Below, one piece after another: positions 15,762-24,475 of a DNA stretch of 29,497 nucleotides (within the stretch, counting starts at the first letter, position 1; every line of letters starts with the position of its first letter). Position numbers and translations under genes: made by a program. Origin of the DNA: CAYQEC01 sp964569015 (GTDB taxonomy: Bacteria; Actinomycetota; Acidimicrobiia; Spongiisociales; UBA5794). The stretch is taken from positions 1 through 29,497 of the forward strand of contig CAZMSN010000023.1 of the NCBI GenBank assembly GCA_964569015.1, given 5' to 3'. The notes below the pieces were generated by a model, which saw only the letters and a program-made list of their open reading frames with translations, searched no databases and had not been told where the DNA came from.

Positions 15762-17288
15762 ATGTTCACCCGTCGGGTGAGGGTCACCGATGAGAGTGGC
15801 GCCATAGCTGACACCGATCGCAGCCGCGGAGCGCGAGATCGCGACACTGCCCTCGTGCTGGGCTTCATTGGTGTGATGGTGGTCGTGTACGCGGCACTGT
15901 CCATCACCGGGTACTTCACGTTCGACAACGCGGGTTTTGACACCGCGATCTTTGGCAACACGCTGTGGCGTCTTGCCCACGGCTTGTCCGATCAGTCGGC
16001 GATGACCGGGGCGCACCAATTCGCCGACCACATCTCACTGATCCTCTTTCTCTTCGTCCCGTTCTTCCGGATCGGCATCGATGCGGGGTTCGCGGCTCTC
16101 TACATGGGCCTCGCTGTCTCTACGGGTCTGGTGGCGTTGGCAGTGTGGCGACTCGGTATCCTCGAGCGGCTGGACGGGAGGCTTCTCCGTCTCCTCGTGG
16201 TCGTCACGCTCGTTGCGCCGCCGGCCGTGCTCGTGACCCGGACGGCTTTTCACGCCACCAGCTTGGGGCTGGGCCCGTTGGCGATGACGCTGGCCGAGGG
16301 CTCGCGTCCACGCCCGTCGCGATACTGGTGGATCTGGCCTGTGTTGGCGGCAGCCTGTCGTCAGGAACTCGCCGCGGCCGTGGTTATCGCCGGGTTGCTC
16401 CTGTGGAAGAGAAATCGGCAGGCAGCGATCCTCACGTCGATCATCGGCGGCGTGATGCTGGTCGCCTCCCTCGTCTGGATACTGCTCAGTCCCCTCGAGG
16501 GGGTCAGCGCCGGCTACTCATTTTCTCACCTGGGCGACACGCCATCCGGGATCGCCCTCGGCACCCTCAGGAATCCCGGCGCCGTACTGGGGCCGCTGTT
16601 CGACACGGATGTGGTGCTGAACCTCGCCGGATGGCTATTGCCGTTCGGTCTGATCGCCTCACTCCGCGCCTGGCCGTGGCTTCTCGTCGCCCTGCCGCTG
16701 GTGATGATCCCGGTGCTCAGCAACAAGCCGATCTTCAACGCATACTGGGAGCACTACTGGCACATCCTGCTGGTGGCAGGGTCGATCAGCGCTGTGATCG
16801 GGCTCGCCCGCCTGAATGCCTGGTGGACTCATGTCTATCCGGCAATCCTGGTGTCGTTCTCCGCACTCATGTGGATCGTGTGGTTCTCAGACGTGAGCCA
16901 CATCGTCGCGGTGTCCACCGATCCGGCGTCGCAGGCCGTGTACGAGCAGCTCGTTGACGAGCCCGAAGTGTCGCTCTCGACGACATCCGCTACGGTGGTC
17001 CGTCTCTCGGATCGGGAAACCGTCATGATGTTCCCGCGACCGTTCGTCTGTGTCCGCCGGACGTTCGGGTTCTTCGAATCCCCACCGGAGCCTCCATCTG
17101 TGGTGGTCGTCGACGAGAGACTGGAGGACGGTGTCGCTGGACCCGGCTGGGATGCCATGATGGAGCTCCTGGAATCCGCGTACGAGCCCCAGGTCATCGA
17201 CGACGACATCACGATCTGGAGAATGGCCGACCCGGCCACGGCTGCAAGCCTCTACACGCCATGTGACCTGGAGGGCGATGCCGGCTGA
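15762..17288 (+). CDS. DUF2079 multi-pass membrane protein
   Basis: 508 residues, with about ten hydrophobic helices between residues 28 and 370 and a soluble C-terminal domain of about 130 residues. Signature stretches near the first loop, FDNAGFDTAIFGNTLWRLAHG and the histidine-containing HQFADHISLILFLFVPF, are those of the DUF2079 family of predicted membrane proteins. These resemble GT-C glycosyltransferases in layout, with an Asp-rich first extracytoplasmic loop. A lipid-linked sugar transferase or cell-wall role is plausible but unproven. The C-terminal part (TSATVVRLSDRETVMMFPRP onward) is beta-rich. The ATG follows a TACCAT box by 8 nt and has no clear ribosome-binding site. The 222-bp spacer before it holds nothing I recognise. 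It ends 47 bp before the convergent DHOD-like gene. Confidence 0.85.
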   Translation: MFTRRVRVTDESGAIADTDRSRGARDRDTALVLGFIGVMVVVYAALSITGYFTFDNAGFDTAIFGNTLWRLAHGLSDQSAMTGAHQFADHISLILFLFVPFFRIGIDAGFAALYMGLAVSTGLVALAVWRLGILERLDGRLLRLLVVVTLVAPPAVLVTRTAFHATSLGLGPLAMTLAEGSRPRPSRYWWIWPVLAAACRQELAAAVVIAGLLLWKRNRQAAILTSIIGGVMLVASLVWILLSPLEGVSAGYSFSHLGDTPSGIALGTLRNPGAVLGPLFDTDVVLNLAGWLLPFGLIASLRAWPWLLVALPLVMIPVLSNKPIFNAYWEHYWHILLVAGSISAVIGLARLNAWWTHVYPAILVSFSALMWIVWFSDVSHIVAVSTDPASQAVYEQLVDEPEVSLSTTSATVVRLSDRETVMMFPRPFVCVRRTFGFFESPPEPPSVVVVDERLEDGVAGPGWDAMMELLESAYEPQVIDDDITIWRMADPATAASLYTPCDLEGDAG

Positions 17289-17335
17289 GCCCTCGAGGGA
17301 ACGGGGGACGATGCAGCCGGTGAGCCGATCCGCGG

Positions 17336-18343
17336 CTAGAGGCTTGACGTGTAGGCGACGAGCGAGCGCATGTAGTTGACGCGCTCGTAGCCGGCCGGAT
17401 CGGTCGAAGACTGCTGGCTCAGGCTCCCCTTTGCCTGCTCGATGGAGACGTACTCCCGGTCGGCGAACCAGGACTCCATGTCGAAGAGCACGGTTGCCAC
17501 ATGGCCAGCCCCGTACTTGAGCAGGGCGGACGTCATCATCGTGACGTCCGCGCCGGCCAGGATGAGCTTCACCACGTCCTCACCAGTGTGGACTCCGGAG
17601 CTGGCGGCGAGCGAGCCGGTGACGCGGCCCCTGAGGATCGCCATCCACCGCAGCGCCAGCCGCATGTTGACGGGATCGGAGAGCATCAGGTCCGGCACGA
17701 CCTTGAGCTCGTCGAGGTCGATGTCCGGTTGGTAGAAACGATTGAACAGCACCAGGCCGTTGGCACCGGCGTCGAGAAGGCGTCGGGCCATGTTCGCCAT
17801 CGACGAGAAGTATGGGCTGACCTTCACGGCCAGTGGGATGGACACTGCGCCGCGGACCGCCTCGACGAGTTCGAGGTCCTCGAGCTCGACCTCCTTGCCA
17901 CCCGTGTCGACGTCCGCCGCCACCCGGTAGACGTTCAGCTCGAGCGCGTCGGCGCCCTCGTCCTCGAGCTGCCGCGCATAGGCAGTCCACCCTCCGGTCG
18001 ACTGGCCGTTCAGGCTCGCGATCACGGGGATGCTCAGCTCTTGTTTTGCGCGCCGCAGCGTCTCCAGATAGTTGTCGGGGCCGGCGTTGTAGTCGTTCAT
18101 CTCGGGGATGTAGCCGCCGAACGATTCCGCCGAGATCTCGGCGCCGTACTCGAAGAGCTGGTGAGCCTCCATGGCGTCGTGCTCTATCTGCTCCTCGAAC
18201 AGGGAAGGCAGCACGACGGCAGAGGCCCCGGCTTCCTGCAATTCGAGGAGGCTGTCGATTGATCCGGTCAGCGGTCCCGCCGAGGGCACCACCGGGTTGG
18301 CAAGCTCCAATCCCAGATACCGAGTAGTGATGTCGACGGTCAT
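17336..18343 (-). CDS. Dihydroorotate dehydrogenase-like flavoprotein coupled to PFOR
   Basis: 335 residues forming an FMN-binding TIM barrel of the dihydroorotate dehydrogenase family. The N-terminus DITTRYLGLELANPVVPSAG matches the barrel entry; IPVIASLNGQSTGGW, IPLAVKVSPYFSSM and SLAASSGVHTGEDVVKLI are the core and FMN phosphate-loop strands. The active-site loop of true class 1 PyrD (NxSCPN with catalytic Cys) is absent and reads ELNVYRVAADVDTGG, so pyrimidine synthesis is unlikely. The ATG overlaps the nifJ stop (ATGA), indicating obligatory coupling with pyruvate:ferredoxin oxidoreductase. A flavin electron-transfer role next to PFOR is my inference. A true PyrD would also normally sit with pyr genes, none of which are here. 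Confidence 0.85.
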   Translation of the reverse strand: MTVDITTRYLGLELANPVVPSAGPLTGSIDSLLELQEAGASAVVLPSLFEEQIEHDAMEAHQLFEYGAEISAESFGGYIPEMNDYNAGPDNYLETLRRAKQELSIPVIASLNGQSTGGWTAYARQLEDEGADALELNVYRVAADVDTGGKEVELEDLELVEAVRGAVSIPLAVKVSPYFSSMANMARRLLDAGANGLVLFNRFYQPDIDLDELKVVPDLMLSDPVNMRLALRWMAILRGRVTGSLAASSGVHTGEDVVKLILAGADVTMMTSALLKYGAGHVATVLFDMESWFADREYVSIEQAKGSLSQQSSTDPAGYERVNYMRSLVAYTSSL

Positions 18344-21300
18344 TCTTCAGCCTCCTCGAACACCGCGGTCCGCTCGACGTTGACCATCTGTTCATAGAGA
18401 TGCCACCTGTTGTCGATGTCGTCCTGGGCTAGCTGGGTGAGTTCCTCAGCGTGCTTCGGATTCGAGCGTGTCAACATGGCAAAGCGCCCCTCGTTCTTGG
18501 CGAACTCCTTGAATGGGACTGTGGGACTGCGGCTGTCGAGCTTCAGGGCGGGCTGGCCGAGAGCGCCGGCAGCCGAGTCATAGCGATACAGCGGCCAGTA
18601 GCCGGATTCGGCGGCCTCCTTTTGGTGCTGCATCATCGTGGCCATGTCGATGCCGTGGGCGATGCACGGGCTGAAGGCGATGATCAGGGAGGGCCCGGGG
18701 TGGGCCTCGGCCTCGCTGAATGCCTTGACGACCTGTGTCATGTTGGCTCCCATCGCAACCTGTGCCACATAGACGTTGCCGTAGCCCATGGCGATCATGC
18801 CGAGGTCCTTCTTGGCCGTCGCTTTCCCGCCTGCGGCGAACTTGGCGACCGCGGCTCGCGGAGTGGCCTTGGAAGCCTGGCCGCCCGTGTTGGAGTAGAC
18901 CTCGGTGTCGAGAACGAGGATGTTGACATCGCGATTCTGGGCGAGCACGTGATCGAGGCCACCGAAGCCGATGTCGTAAGCCCAGCCGTCGCCTCCGATG
19001 ATCCACACGCCCATACGGACCAGGTAGTCCGTCAGGCTTGCCAGGTTGCGGGCGTCGGGACCTTCGATGTCGCCGATGACGCGTTTGAGTTCGGCGACCC
19101 GCTCTCGCTGCTTGGCGATGCCCTCCTCGGTGCTCTGATCCGCCGTCAGGATGTCGCCGGCGAGGCCTCCGACCTGCGAGGAGAGCTTCTCGAGGAGCCA
19201 GCGCGCCGTGGCGCTCTGTTGATCGATCGCCAGGCGCATGCCGAAGCCGAACTCGGCGTTGTCTTCGAACAGCGAGTTTGACCAGGCCGGGCCTCGCCCG
19301 TTGCCGTCGATGGCGTAGGGGGTGGTTGGGAGATTGCCGCCGTAGATCGACGAGCAGCCGGTGGCATTGGCGATCAGGATGCGATCCCCGAACATCTGGC
19401 TGAGGAGCTTGACATAGGGGGTTTCGCCGCAGCCCGCGCACGCCCCGGAGAACTCGAAGAGCGGCTGGAGCACCTGGGAGCCCTTCACCGTATCGACCTT
19501 GGCCTTGGTGCGGTCGAACTCGGGGATGGAGCGGAAGTACTCGAAATTGGCCCGCTCGGCGTCGAGGTGGTCGATCTTCGGCGCCATGTTGATGGCCTTG
19601 TGCCGCGCCTCCTCCTTGCTCTTGGCGGGGCAGACGTTGACGCAGACCTGGCATCCCGTGCAATCCTCGGGCGCCACCTGGACCGTGACGTTCTTGCCGG
19701 CGAAGTCGCGGCCCTTCCACGCCTTGGTCCGGAAGGTGTCGGGAGCATCGGCGATGGCCTCCGGCTCGTACACCTTGATGCGGATGGCGGCGTGCGGGCA
19801 CACCAGGGCACAGCGGCCGCAGTCGATGCAGACGTCCGGGTCCCAGATCGGGATCTCGTGGGCGATGCTGCGCCTCTCCCACCGGGTGGTCGCCGTCGGA
19901 AAGGTCCCGTCCACCGGAAGGGCGCTCACCGGGAGCAGGTCTCCCTTGCCGGCGATGAGCACTCCCGTAATCCGTTGCACGAAGTCGGGAGCCTCCGCAG
20001 GGACGGGGAGACGGAGCGCCTTGTCGGAGGTCACCTCGGCCGGCACCGTCACCTCGTGGAGGGCGGCGAGGGCGCCGTCGACAGCAGCGAAGTTGCGGTT
20101 GATCACGACCTCGCCGCGCTTGCTGTACGCCCTGCGGATGGACTCCTTGATGGCATCGATCGCCTCGTCGCGAGGCAGGAACTCGGCGAGAGCGAAGAAG
20201 CAGGTCTGCAGCACGGTGTTGATGCGTCCGCCGAGGCCGGCATCCTTCGCCACCTTGTCGCCGTCGACGACGAAGAAGCGGAGCTTCTTGTCGATGATCT
20301 GGCGCTGGGCGATCTCGGGGATCTGGTCCCAGACCTCGTCCGGCCCATAGGGGCTGTTGAGGAGGAAGGTGGCTCCGGGACTGGCGACCTCGAGTACGTC
20401 GGTCTTCTCCATGAACCCGAATTGGTGGCACGCCACGAAGCTCGCCTGGTTGACGAGGTACGCGGAGGTGATCGGACGGGGCCCAAAGCGGAGATGCGAG
20501 ACGGTCATCGCCCCCGACTTCTTCGAGTCATATACGAAGTATCCCTGGGCGTATTGGTCCGTGTGGCCGCCGATGATCCTCACCGAGTTCCTGTTGGCGC
20601 CCACGGTGCCGTCACTGCCGAGTCCGAAGAAGACGGCGCGCACGATCTCGTCTGGGTCGCTCCACTCGGCCACGACCGGCAGGCTGGTGTGGGTCACGTC
20701 GTCGGTGATGCCGACCGTGAAGTGGTTCTTCGGGCTCTCTTTTTCCAGCTCGGAGAACACCGCGAGCGCCATCGGGGGCGTGAACTCCTTCGAGGACAGC
20801 CCGTAGCGGCCGCCGATCACCTTGGGCGGGTTGGCGCGTTCTTCGACGAAGGCGGCCACGGCGTCGAGGTAGAGCGGCTCGCCGGGCGCTCCCGGCTCCT
20901 TGGTGCGATCCAGGATGGCGACTGCTTTCGCTGTCTCCGGCACCGCCGCCACGAAATCGGCCGCCGAGAACGGGCGATAGAGGCGGACCGCCACCACGCC
21001 GACCTTCTCGCCTCGGGCGACGAGGTGATCGACGGCTTCCTGGGCGGCGCCGACGCCCGATCCCATGAGCACGACGACGCGCTCTGCATCGGGAGCGCCG
21101 TGGTAGTCGAAGAGGTGATAGGCGCGGCCGGTGAGCTTCGCCAGGTGATCCATGTCGGCTTGCACGATGCCGGGGACGGCGTTGTGGAAGGGGTTGCACG
21201 CCTCGCGTGCCTGGAAGAAGACGTCGGGGTTCTGGGCGGTTCCCCGAAGCACCGGACGGTTGGGGTTGAGGGCGCGCAGGCGGTGCTCCACCACCAGGTC

Positions 21301-21758
21301 GTCGTCGATCATGTCGCGGANNNNNNNNNNNNNNNNNNNNNNNNNNNNNNNNNNNNNNNNNNNNNNNNNNNNNNNNNNNNNNNNNNNNNNNNNNNNNNNN
21401 NNNNNNNNNNNNNNNNNNNNTCACCGGCGATCTTGTACATGTTCGGCAGCATGAGCAGCAGGCCCTGTGAGGCCGTGAAGGTGCTCGTCATGGCGCCGGC
21501 CTGCAACGATCCGTGGACCGCAGCAGACGCCCCTCCCTCGCTCTGCATCTCGACCACATCGGGAATCGTTCCCCAAATGTTGGTCCGGCCGGCCTGAGAC
21601 CAGGCGTCGGCCAGCTCGCCCATCGGCGAGGCGGGGGTGATCGGGTAGATGGAGCAGACTTCGGACAGCGCGTGCGCAATCCGGGTGGCGGCTTCGTTGC
21701 CGTCGACGATGATATGGTCGTTTTCCAAGAGATCTCCAGGGTTGCCCAGTGAATCCAT
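18340..21758 (-). CDS. nifJ: Pyruvate:ferredoxin (flavodoxin) oxidoreductase, with assembly gap
   Basis: One gene interrupted by 100 N at 21321-21420. The N-terminal piece (about 112 residues) carries IDGNEAATRIAHALSE-like sequence, YPITPASPMGELAD and ASQGLLLMLPNMYKIAG. The second piece (about 993 residues) resumes at RDMIDDDLVVEHRLRALNP and runs to the end. Domain order is pyruvate-binding domains I-III, two [4Fe-4S] motifs (CIDCGRCALVCPHAA and CTGCQVCVNVCPAKS), then the TPP domain (GDGWAYDIGFGG, VYSNTGGQASKATPR) with CAGCGETPYVKLL and a third cluster region. It oxidises pyruvate and CoA to acetyl-CoA and CO2, reducing ferredoxin. Comparison from memory with full-length NifJ suggests about 85 residues are missing, giving roughly 1,190 in total. 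The start is ATG 21758; a TTG at 21728 with GGAG 5 nt before it is an alternative. Coupled to the DHOD-like gene. Confidence 0.94.
21321..21420. other. Scaffold gap (100 N) inside nifJ
   Basis: Exactly 100 N. Unlike the gap at 7856, the flanks are not repeated. The two sides are parts of one NifJ protein in different frames, and the intervening conserved region (about 85 codons by family comparison) is absent, so the true gap is longer than the placeholder. Confidence 0.9.
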
Positions 21759-21785
21759 CTTTGGCTTCGTGCTTGCCGAGCGGTA

Positions 21786-21799
21786 GGCCCAATAGTCCC
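21786..21799 (-). promoter_or_regulatory. DosR-like box candidate upstream of nifJ
   Basis: The minus strand reads GGGACTATTGGGCC, preceded by CTC and followed by TA. Against the published mycobacterial DosR consensus TTSGGGACTWWAGTCCCSAA, 13-14 of 20 positions agree; one core C is replaced by G. It sits 28-41 nt before the nifJ ATG, so if functional it would overlap or closely precede the promoter. Confidence 0.35.
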
Positions 21800-21954
21800 G
21801 AGCGTGAGGGCCGGTTGCGTATCGTCTCGACGATGGCGCAGCGGGCTTTGGGGTTCCGGCTGCTCGCAAGGCCGGCCAGAAGAGGCGAATGGCCCTGGCA
21901 ACGGCCGGCTCCGGAAGCGATCGTGACGCGGCACAGTGTCAATCGGAGGGCGGA

Positions 21955-22323
21955 ATGCAGAGGTACTTCGTCGGCTTCTTCTTGATCTTCCACGGGGTGA
22001 TCCACTGGTGGGGAGCGCAGGCGGCGTGGGGGGTCGATGAGGTCGTCGGGGCGGAGTACGAGCCGTGGTTCGAGATGTCGGATCTGGTCTCCAATGTCTT
22101 CGGCGGCGTGTGGTTCGCGGCGATGCTGATCTTGGCCGCCGCCGGCGTCGGCGTTGTGATGGAGAAGGCCTGGTGGAAGGAGGTGGCCCTCTTTGGGGTC
22201 ATCGTGTCGACGATCGCCATCATCCCCTACGTGGCTGACGCCGCCCTGGGGCTGGCGGCCAACGTCATCATCGTTGCCATCCTGATCGGGTCTTTCCGGG
22301 GCACCCTCAGACTCCCGGAGTAG
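21955..22323 (+). CDS. Small four-helix membrane protein
   Basis: 122 residues from ATG 21955, chosen for its GGAGGGCGGA ribosome-binding region; an upstream in-frame ATG at 21889 adds a non-conserved polar stretch. The protein has four predicted transmembrane helices (YFVGFFLIFHGVIHWWG, VWFAAMLILAAAGVGVVM, VALFGVIVSTIAIIPYVAD, LAANVIIVAILIGSF) and little else, with a conserved-looking H-G-x-I-H-W pattern near the N-terminus. I do not recognise a named family, although small membrane proteins with an N-terminal HGxIH segment are common hypotheticals in actinobacteria. It is divergent from nifJ and transcribed towards the hydrogenase operon end, with a strong hairpin after it. Confidence 0.75.
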   Translation: MQRYFVGFFLIFHGVIHWWGAQAAWGVDEVVGAEYEPWFEMSDLVSNVFGGVWFAAMLILAAAGVGVVMEKAWWKEVALFGVIVSTIAIIPYVADAALGLAANVIIVAILIGSFRGTLRLPE

Positions 22324-22358
22324 CCGGCCGGAGAGAGCGGCGTGAGCCCTTCTCTCTC

Positions 22359-22381
22359 GTCCCCCCTTGTTGAGGGGGGAC
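22359..22381. terminator. Strong hairpin between convergent genes
   Basis: GTCCCCCC (22359-22366) and GGGGGGAC (22374-22381) form a perfect 8-bp stem around TTGTTGA. It lies between the four-helix protein gene (+) and the end of hypA (-), so it could stop transcription from both sides. Confidence 0.7.
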
Positions 22382-22386
22382 CTGGC

Positions 22387-22407
22387 GAGGCGCCTCCGAA
22401 GGAGGCG
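22387..22407. repeat. Second palindrome next to the terminator (REP-like unit)
   Basis: CGCCTCC (22391-22397) and GGAGGCG (22401-22407) pair around GAA, and GAGGCGCCTC (22387-22396) is itself self-complementary. Together with the hairpin at 22359-22381 this makes a compact two-palindrome block of about 50 bp in intergenic DNA, as in dispersed extragenic repeats. No second copy was seen in this window. Confidence 0.45.
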
Positions 22408-22436
22408 TTCGAGTCGAGCGGGCTGCGGGGTTCGCC

Positions 22437-22703
22437 TCAGTCGACGGCGATGTCGACGCTGGTGAGCACGATGGACTGAGCCTCGGGATCGGTGATGTCC
22501 TCTACCAGCTCGACGTCCAGTTCGGCACCTTCGAGGGTGGTGCCGGCCGCCGCCCGGTCGAAATGCTCCCGGAGGTGCTCCGGCGACATGTGGCTCAGGG
22601 CCCCGAGCCGGATCCCGACGCGGGTTGCTCTGGTGCCTCCTTCGCGGGAAACGACCTCGCCCGCTTTGCGGATCAGGTCCTTCATGAGCGACTGCTCATG
22701 CAT
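22437..22703 (-). CDS. hypA: Short HypA-like hydrogenase nickel chaperone lacking the zinc domain
   Basis: 88 residues starting MHEQSLMKDLIRKAGEVV. The N-terminal Met-His-Glu that binds nickel in HypA is intact, as is the first helix and the strand VGIRLGALSHMSPEHLREHF. Standard HypA is about 113 residues and carries a CxxC...CxxC zinc-ribbon insert; here there is no cysteine at all and the protein ends after ELDVELVEDI and a short beta tail. It is thus a HypA/HybF family member reduced to the nickel-binding domain. It lies last in the hydrogenase operon, overlapping the protease stop by 8 nt, so a role in nickel delivery to the large subunit is likely. Other hyp genes (B-F) are not in this window. 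Confidence 0.85.
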   Translation of the reverse strand: MHEQSLMKDLIRKAGEVVSREGGTRATRVGIRLGALSHMSPEHLREHFDRAAAGTTLEGAELDVELVEDITDPEAQSIVLTSVDIAVD

Positions 22704-23166
22704 CGCGAGCCTCCTTGTCGGCCGTGACGAGTAGCTGCTCCGCCGTTCGGGCTACGGCTGCTTCGACCTCCGGGCACATCGGCGTTCCCGGCTCGTACGA
22801 GGCGCCCTCGATCCCGATGAACTCGAGAGTCCCGGTGAGCCGTCCCAGCACCTTCCCGAGCGCGATGGTGTCCACCAGGTCGACCAGGTGGGTCGACCGG
22901 CCGGTCCCGAGATCGTCTGGGAGCTCCGAGCCGTTGAAATGGTGCACGGTCCCCAGCTCGGCCCCGGTGCGGATGGCGTCGATCAGAATCACCCGGTCGG
23001 CCAGGGCGAAGCTGTCGAGCAGCCGAGAAGGCTCGCCTTCGCTCTCGATGAGGGCAACGCCGGAGCCGACCCGGTCGCGCAACCGGTCGATCACGGCAGG
23101 ACCTGCTGCGTCGTCGCCCCGCCAGGGGTTGCCGACGCCGATGATCACCATCCCGTGACTGCTCAT
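22696..23166 (-). CDS. [NiFe]-hydrogenase maturation endopeptidase
   Basis: 156 residues from ATG 23166, which overlaps the large-subunit stop (ATGA). The family start MVIIGVGNPWRGDDAAGPAV holds the GNxxRGDD motif with the acidic nickel-sensing residues (about D18/D19). DAIRTGAELG supplies the second acidic position, and THLVDLVDTIALG carries the expected His. These match the HycI/HyaD/HoxW type of hydrogenase maturation proteases. They cleave a short C-terminal extension from the large subunit once nickel is inserted. The large subunit encoded immediately upstream indeed carries such an extension of 13 residues. Translational coupling to its substrate supports specificity. Confidence 0.93.
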   Translation of the reverse strand: MSSHGMVIIGVGNPWRGDDAAGPAVIDRLRDRVGSGVALIESEGEPSRLLDSFALADRVILIDAIRTGAELGTVHHFNGSELPDDLGTGRSTHLVDLVDTIALGKVLGRLTGTLEFIGIEGASYEPGTPMCPEVEAAVARTAEQLLVTADKEARDA

Positions 23167-24470
23167 CCCTTTCTCGACGTGCGCTCCACCGTCAAGTCCA
23201 GGAAGTGCGTAGCGCACGAGATGCACGGGTCGTAGTTGCGGATCGACTGCTCGAGCACCCAGCTCAACTTGTCGTCCGGCAGGTCCAGCGAATCCTCCAA
23301 CACCGCCCGCAGGTCGTTCTCGATGGTGAGCTGGTTCTGGGCGGTCGGAGGCACGATCTGCGCTTTCAGGATCCGGCCGTTGTCGTCGACCTCGTAGCGG
23401 TGGTACAGCAAGCCGCGGGGCGCCTCGCTGGCGCCGTGACCCACGCCCGCCTTCACGTCGAGATCGATCGACGGCGCCGGCGGCTCCTCGTAGGCATCGA
23501 TGAGCCGCAGAGCTTCCTCGACCGCGTAGAGGACCTCGATGCCGCGCACCACGATGCTCTTGAACGGGTTGTTGCAGGTTGGTCCGAGGCCCACCTCGAG
23601 CGCCAGGTCCCGTGCCGTCGGGGTCAGCTTCTCGAAGTTCAGGCTGTAGCGGGCCAGCGGACCGACGTGGTAGGCGCCCCGTTCCCGAATCGTCGAGTGG
23701 AGGGCGTTGGACCGCTCCACGTGATGCTCTTCGAAGTAGTCGTTGTACTCCGAGGCGTCGATGTCAATGCCCCTGTTGGACACGATGCGACCCAGGTCGA
23801 TGGCGTACTCCTCGGGGTGGCTCAGCGCCACGAACTCGAAGTCCTGCTCGATCTTCGGGAAGTCGAAGCCCGCCACCAGCCGGACCGTGTCCTTTGCCGC
23901 CTGGAGCGACCATTCGAGCTCGGGGACGAGAGCCTCGAGCTCCTTCTTGGAGGGAGTCCGGTACCAGCCGCCGACCTTGGGGTTGATCGGGTGGATCTCG
24001 CGGCCGCCGATGGTGGTGACGATGGCGTTCCCCGCCTTCTTGAGGCGCAGGCCCAGCTCCACGATGTCCCTGTGGTCGGCCGCCATGTGCACCGCGCTCT
24101 CGTACCCGAGGAAGTCGGGGGCGTGCAGCAGGAACATGTGCAGCACGTGGCTCTCGATCCACTCGCCGCAGTAGATGAGGCGGCGTAGGTCCCGCAACGG
24201 TCCTCGCACCTCTTGCCCGAAGGCATTCTCCATCGCCTGGGTGGAGCTCGATTGATACGCCACCGGGCAGATGCCACAGATGCGGGCGGTGATGTCGGGG
24301 GCGTCGGAGAATGGGCGTCCCTCGAGGAACGCCTCGAAGAACCGGGGCGGCTCGAAAATCGAGAACTCGACATCCTCGATGACGCCGTCGACCACGGTGA
24401 CGTGCATCCTGCCCTCGCCCTCGACCCGGGCCAGGTAGTCGACGTCGACCCGTCGGGTGTTGCTGGTCAT
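23163..24470 (-). CDS. [NiFe]-hydrogenase large (alpha) subunit, group 3b-like
   Basis: 435 residues. The start at ATG 24470 (MTSNTRRVDVDYLARVEGEG) was chosen over a far-upstream frame start; a GTG at 24479 overlapping the small-subunit stop is another option. The proximal nickel motif RICGICPV has C65 and C68. The distal motif DPCISCATH has C416 and C419, followed by a 13-residue extension (FLDLTVERTSRKG) that the downstream protease should remove after His422. The length is typical of cytoplasmic group 3 enzymes and shorter than group 1 uptake enzymes. The NiFe site oxidises H2 or reduces protons. Context with a flavin/NAD(P) gamma subunit and a Fe-S beta subunit indicates a bidirectional NAD(P)-linked enzyme. 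No twin-arginine signal is present on its partner, in line with cytoplasmic location. Confidence 0.95.
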   Translation of the reverse strand: MTSNTRRVDVDYLARVEGEGRMHVTVVDGVIEDVEFSIFEPPRFFEAFLEGRPFSDAPDITARICGICPVAYQSSSTQAMENAFGQEVRGPLRDLRRLIYCGEWIESHVLHMFLLHAPDFLGYESAVHMAADHRDIVELGLRLKKAGNAIVTTIGGREIHPINPKVGGWYRTPSKKELEALVPELEWSLQAAKDTVRLVAGFDFPKIEQDFEFVALSHPEEYAIDLGRIVSNRGIDIDASEYNDYFEEHHVERSNALHSTIRERGAYHVGPLARYSLNFEKLTPTARDLALEVGLGPTCNNPFKSIVVRGIEVLYAVEEALRLIDAYEEPPAPSIDLDVKAGVGHGASEAPRGLLYHRYEVDDNGRILKAQIVPPTAQNQLTIENDLRAVLEDSLDLPDDKLSWVLEQSIRNYDPCISCATHFLDLTVERTSRKG

Positions 24471-24475
24471 GCCGG

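Noticed and set aside
17336..18343. Annotation as PyrD, dihydroorotate dehydrogenase
   Set aside because: The catalytic loop is missing and the gene is coupled to nifJ rather than to pyrimidine genes.
19567..21597. 676-codon open frame on the plus strand crossing the nifJ gap
   Set aside because: Antisense to nifJ, and its continuity across the N run is meaningless. The protein is low-complexity and shows no motifs.
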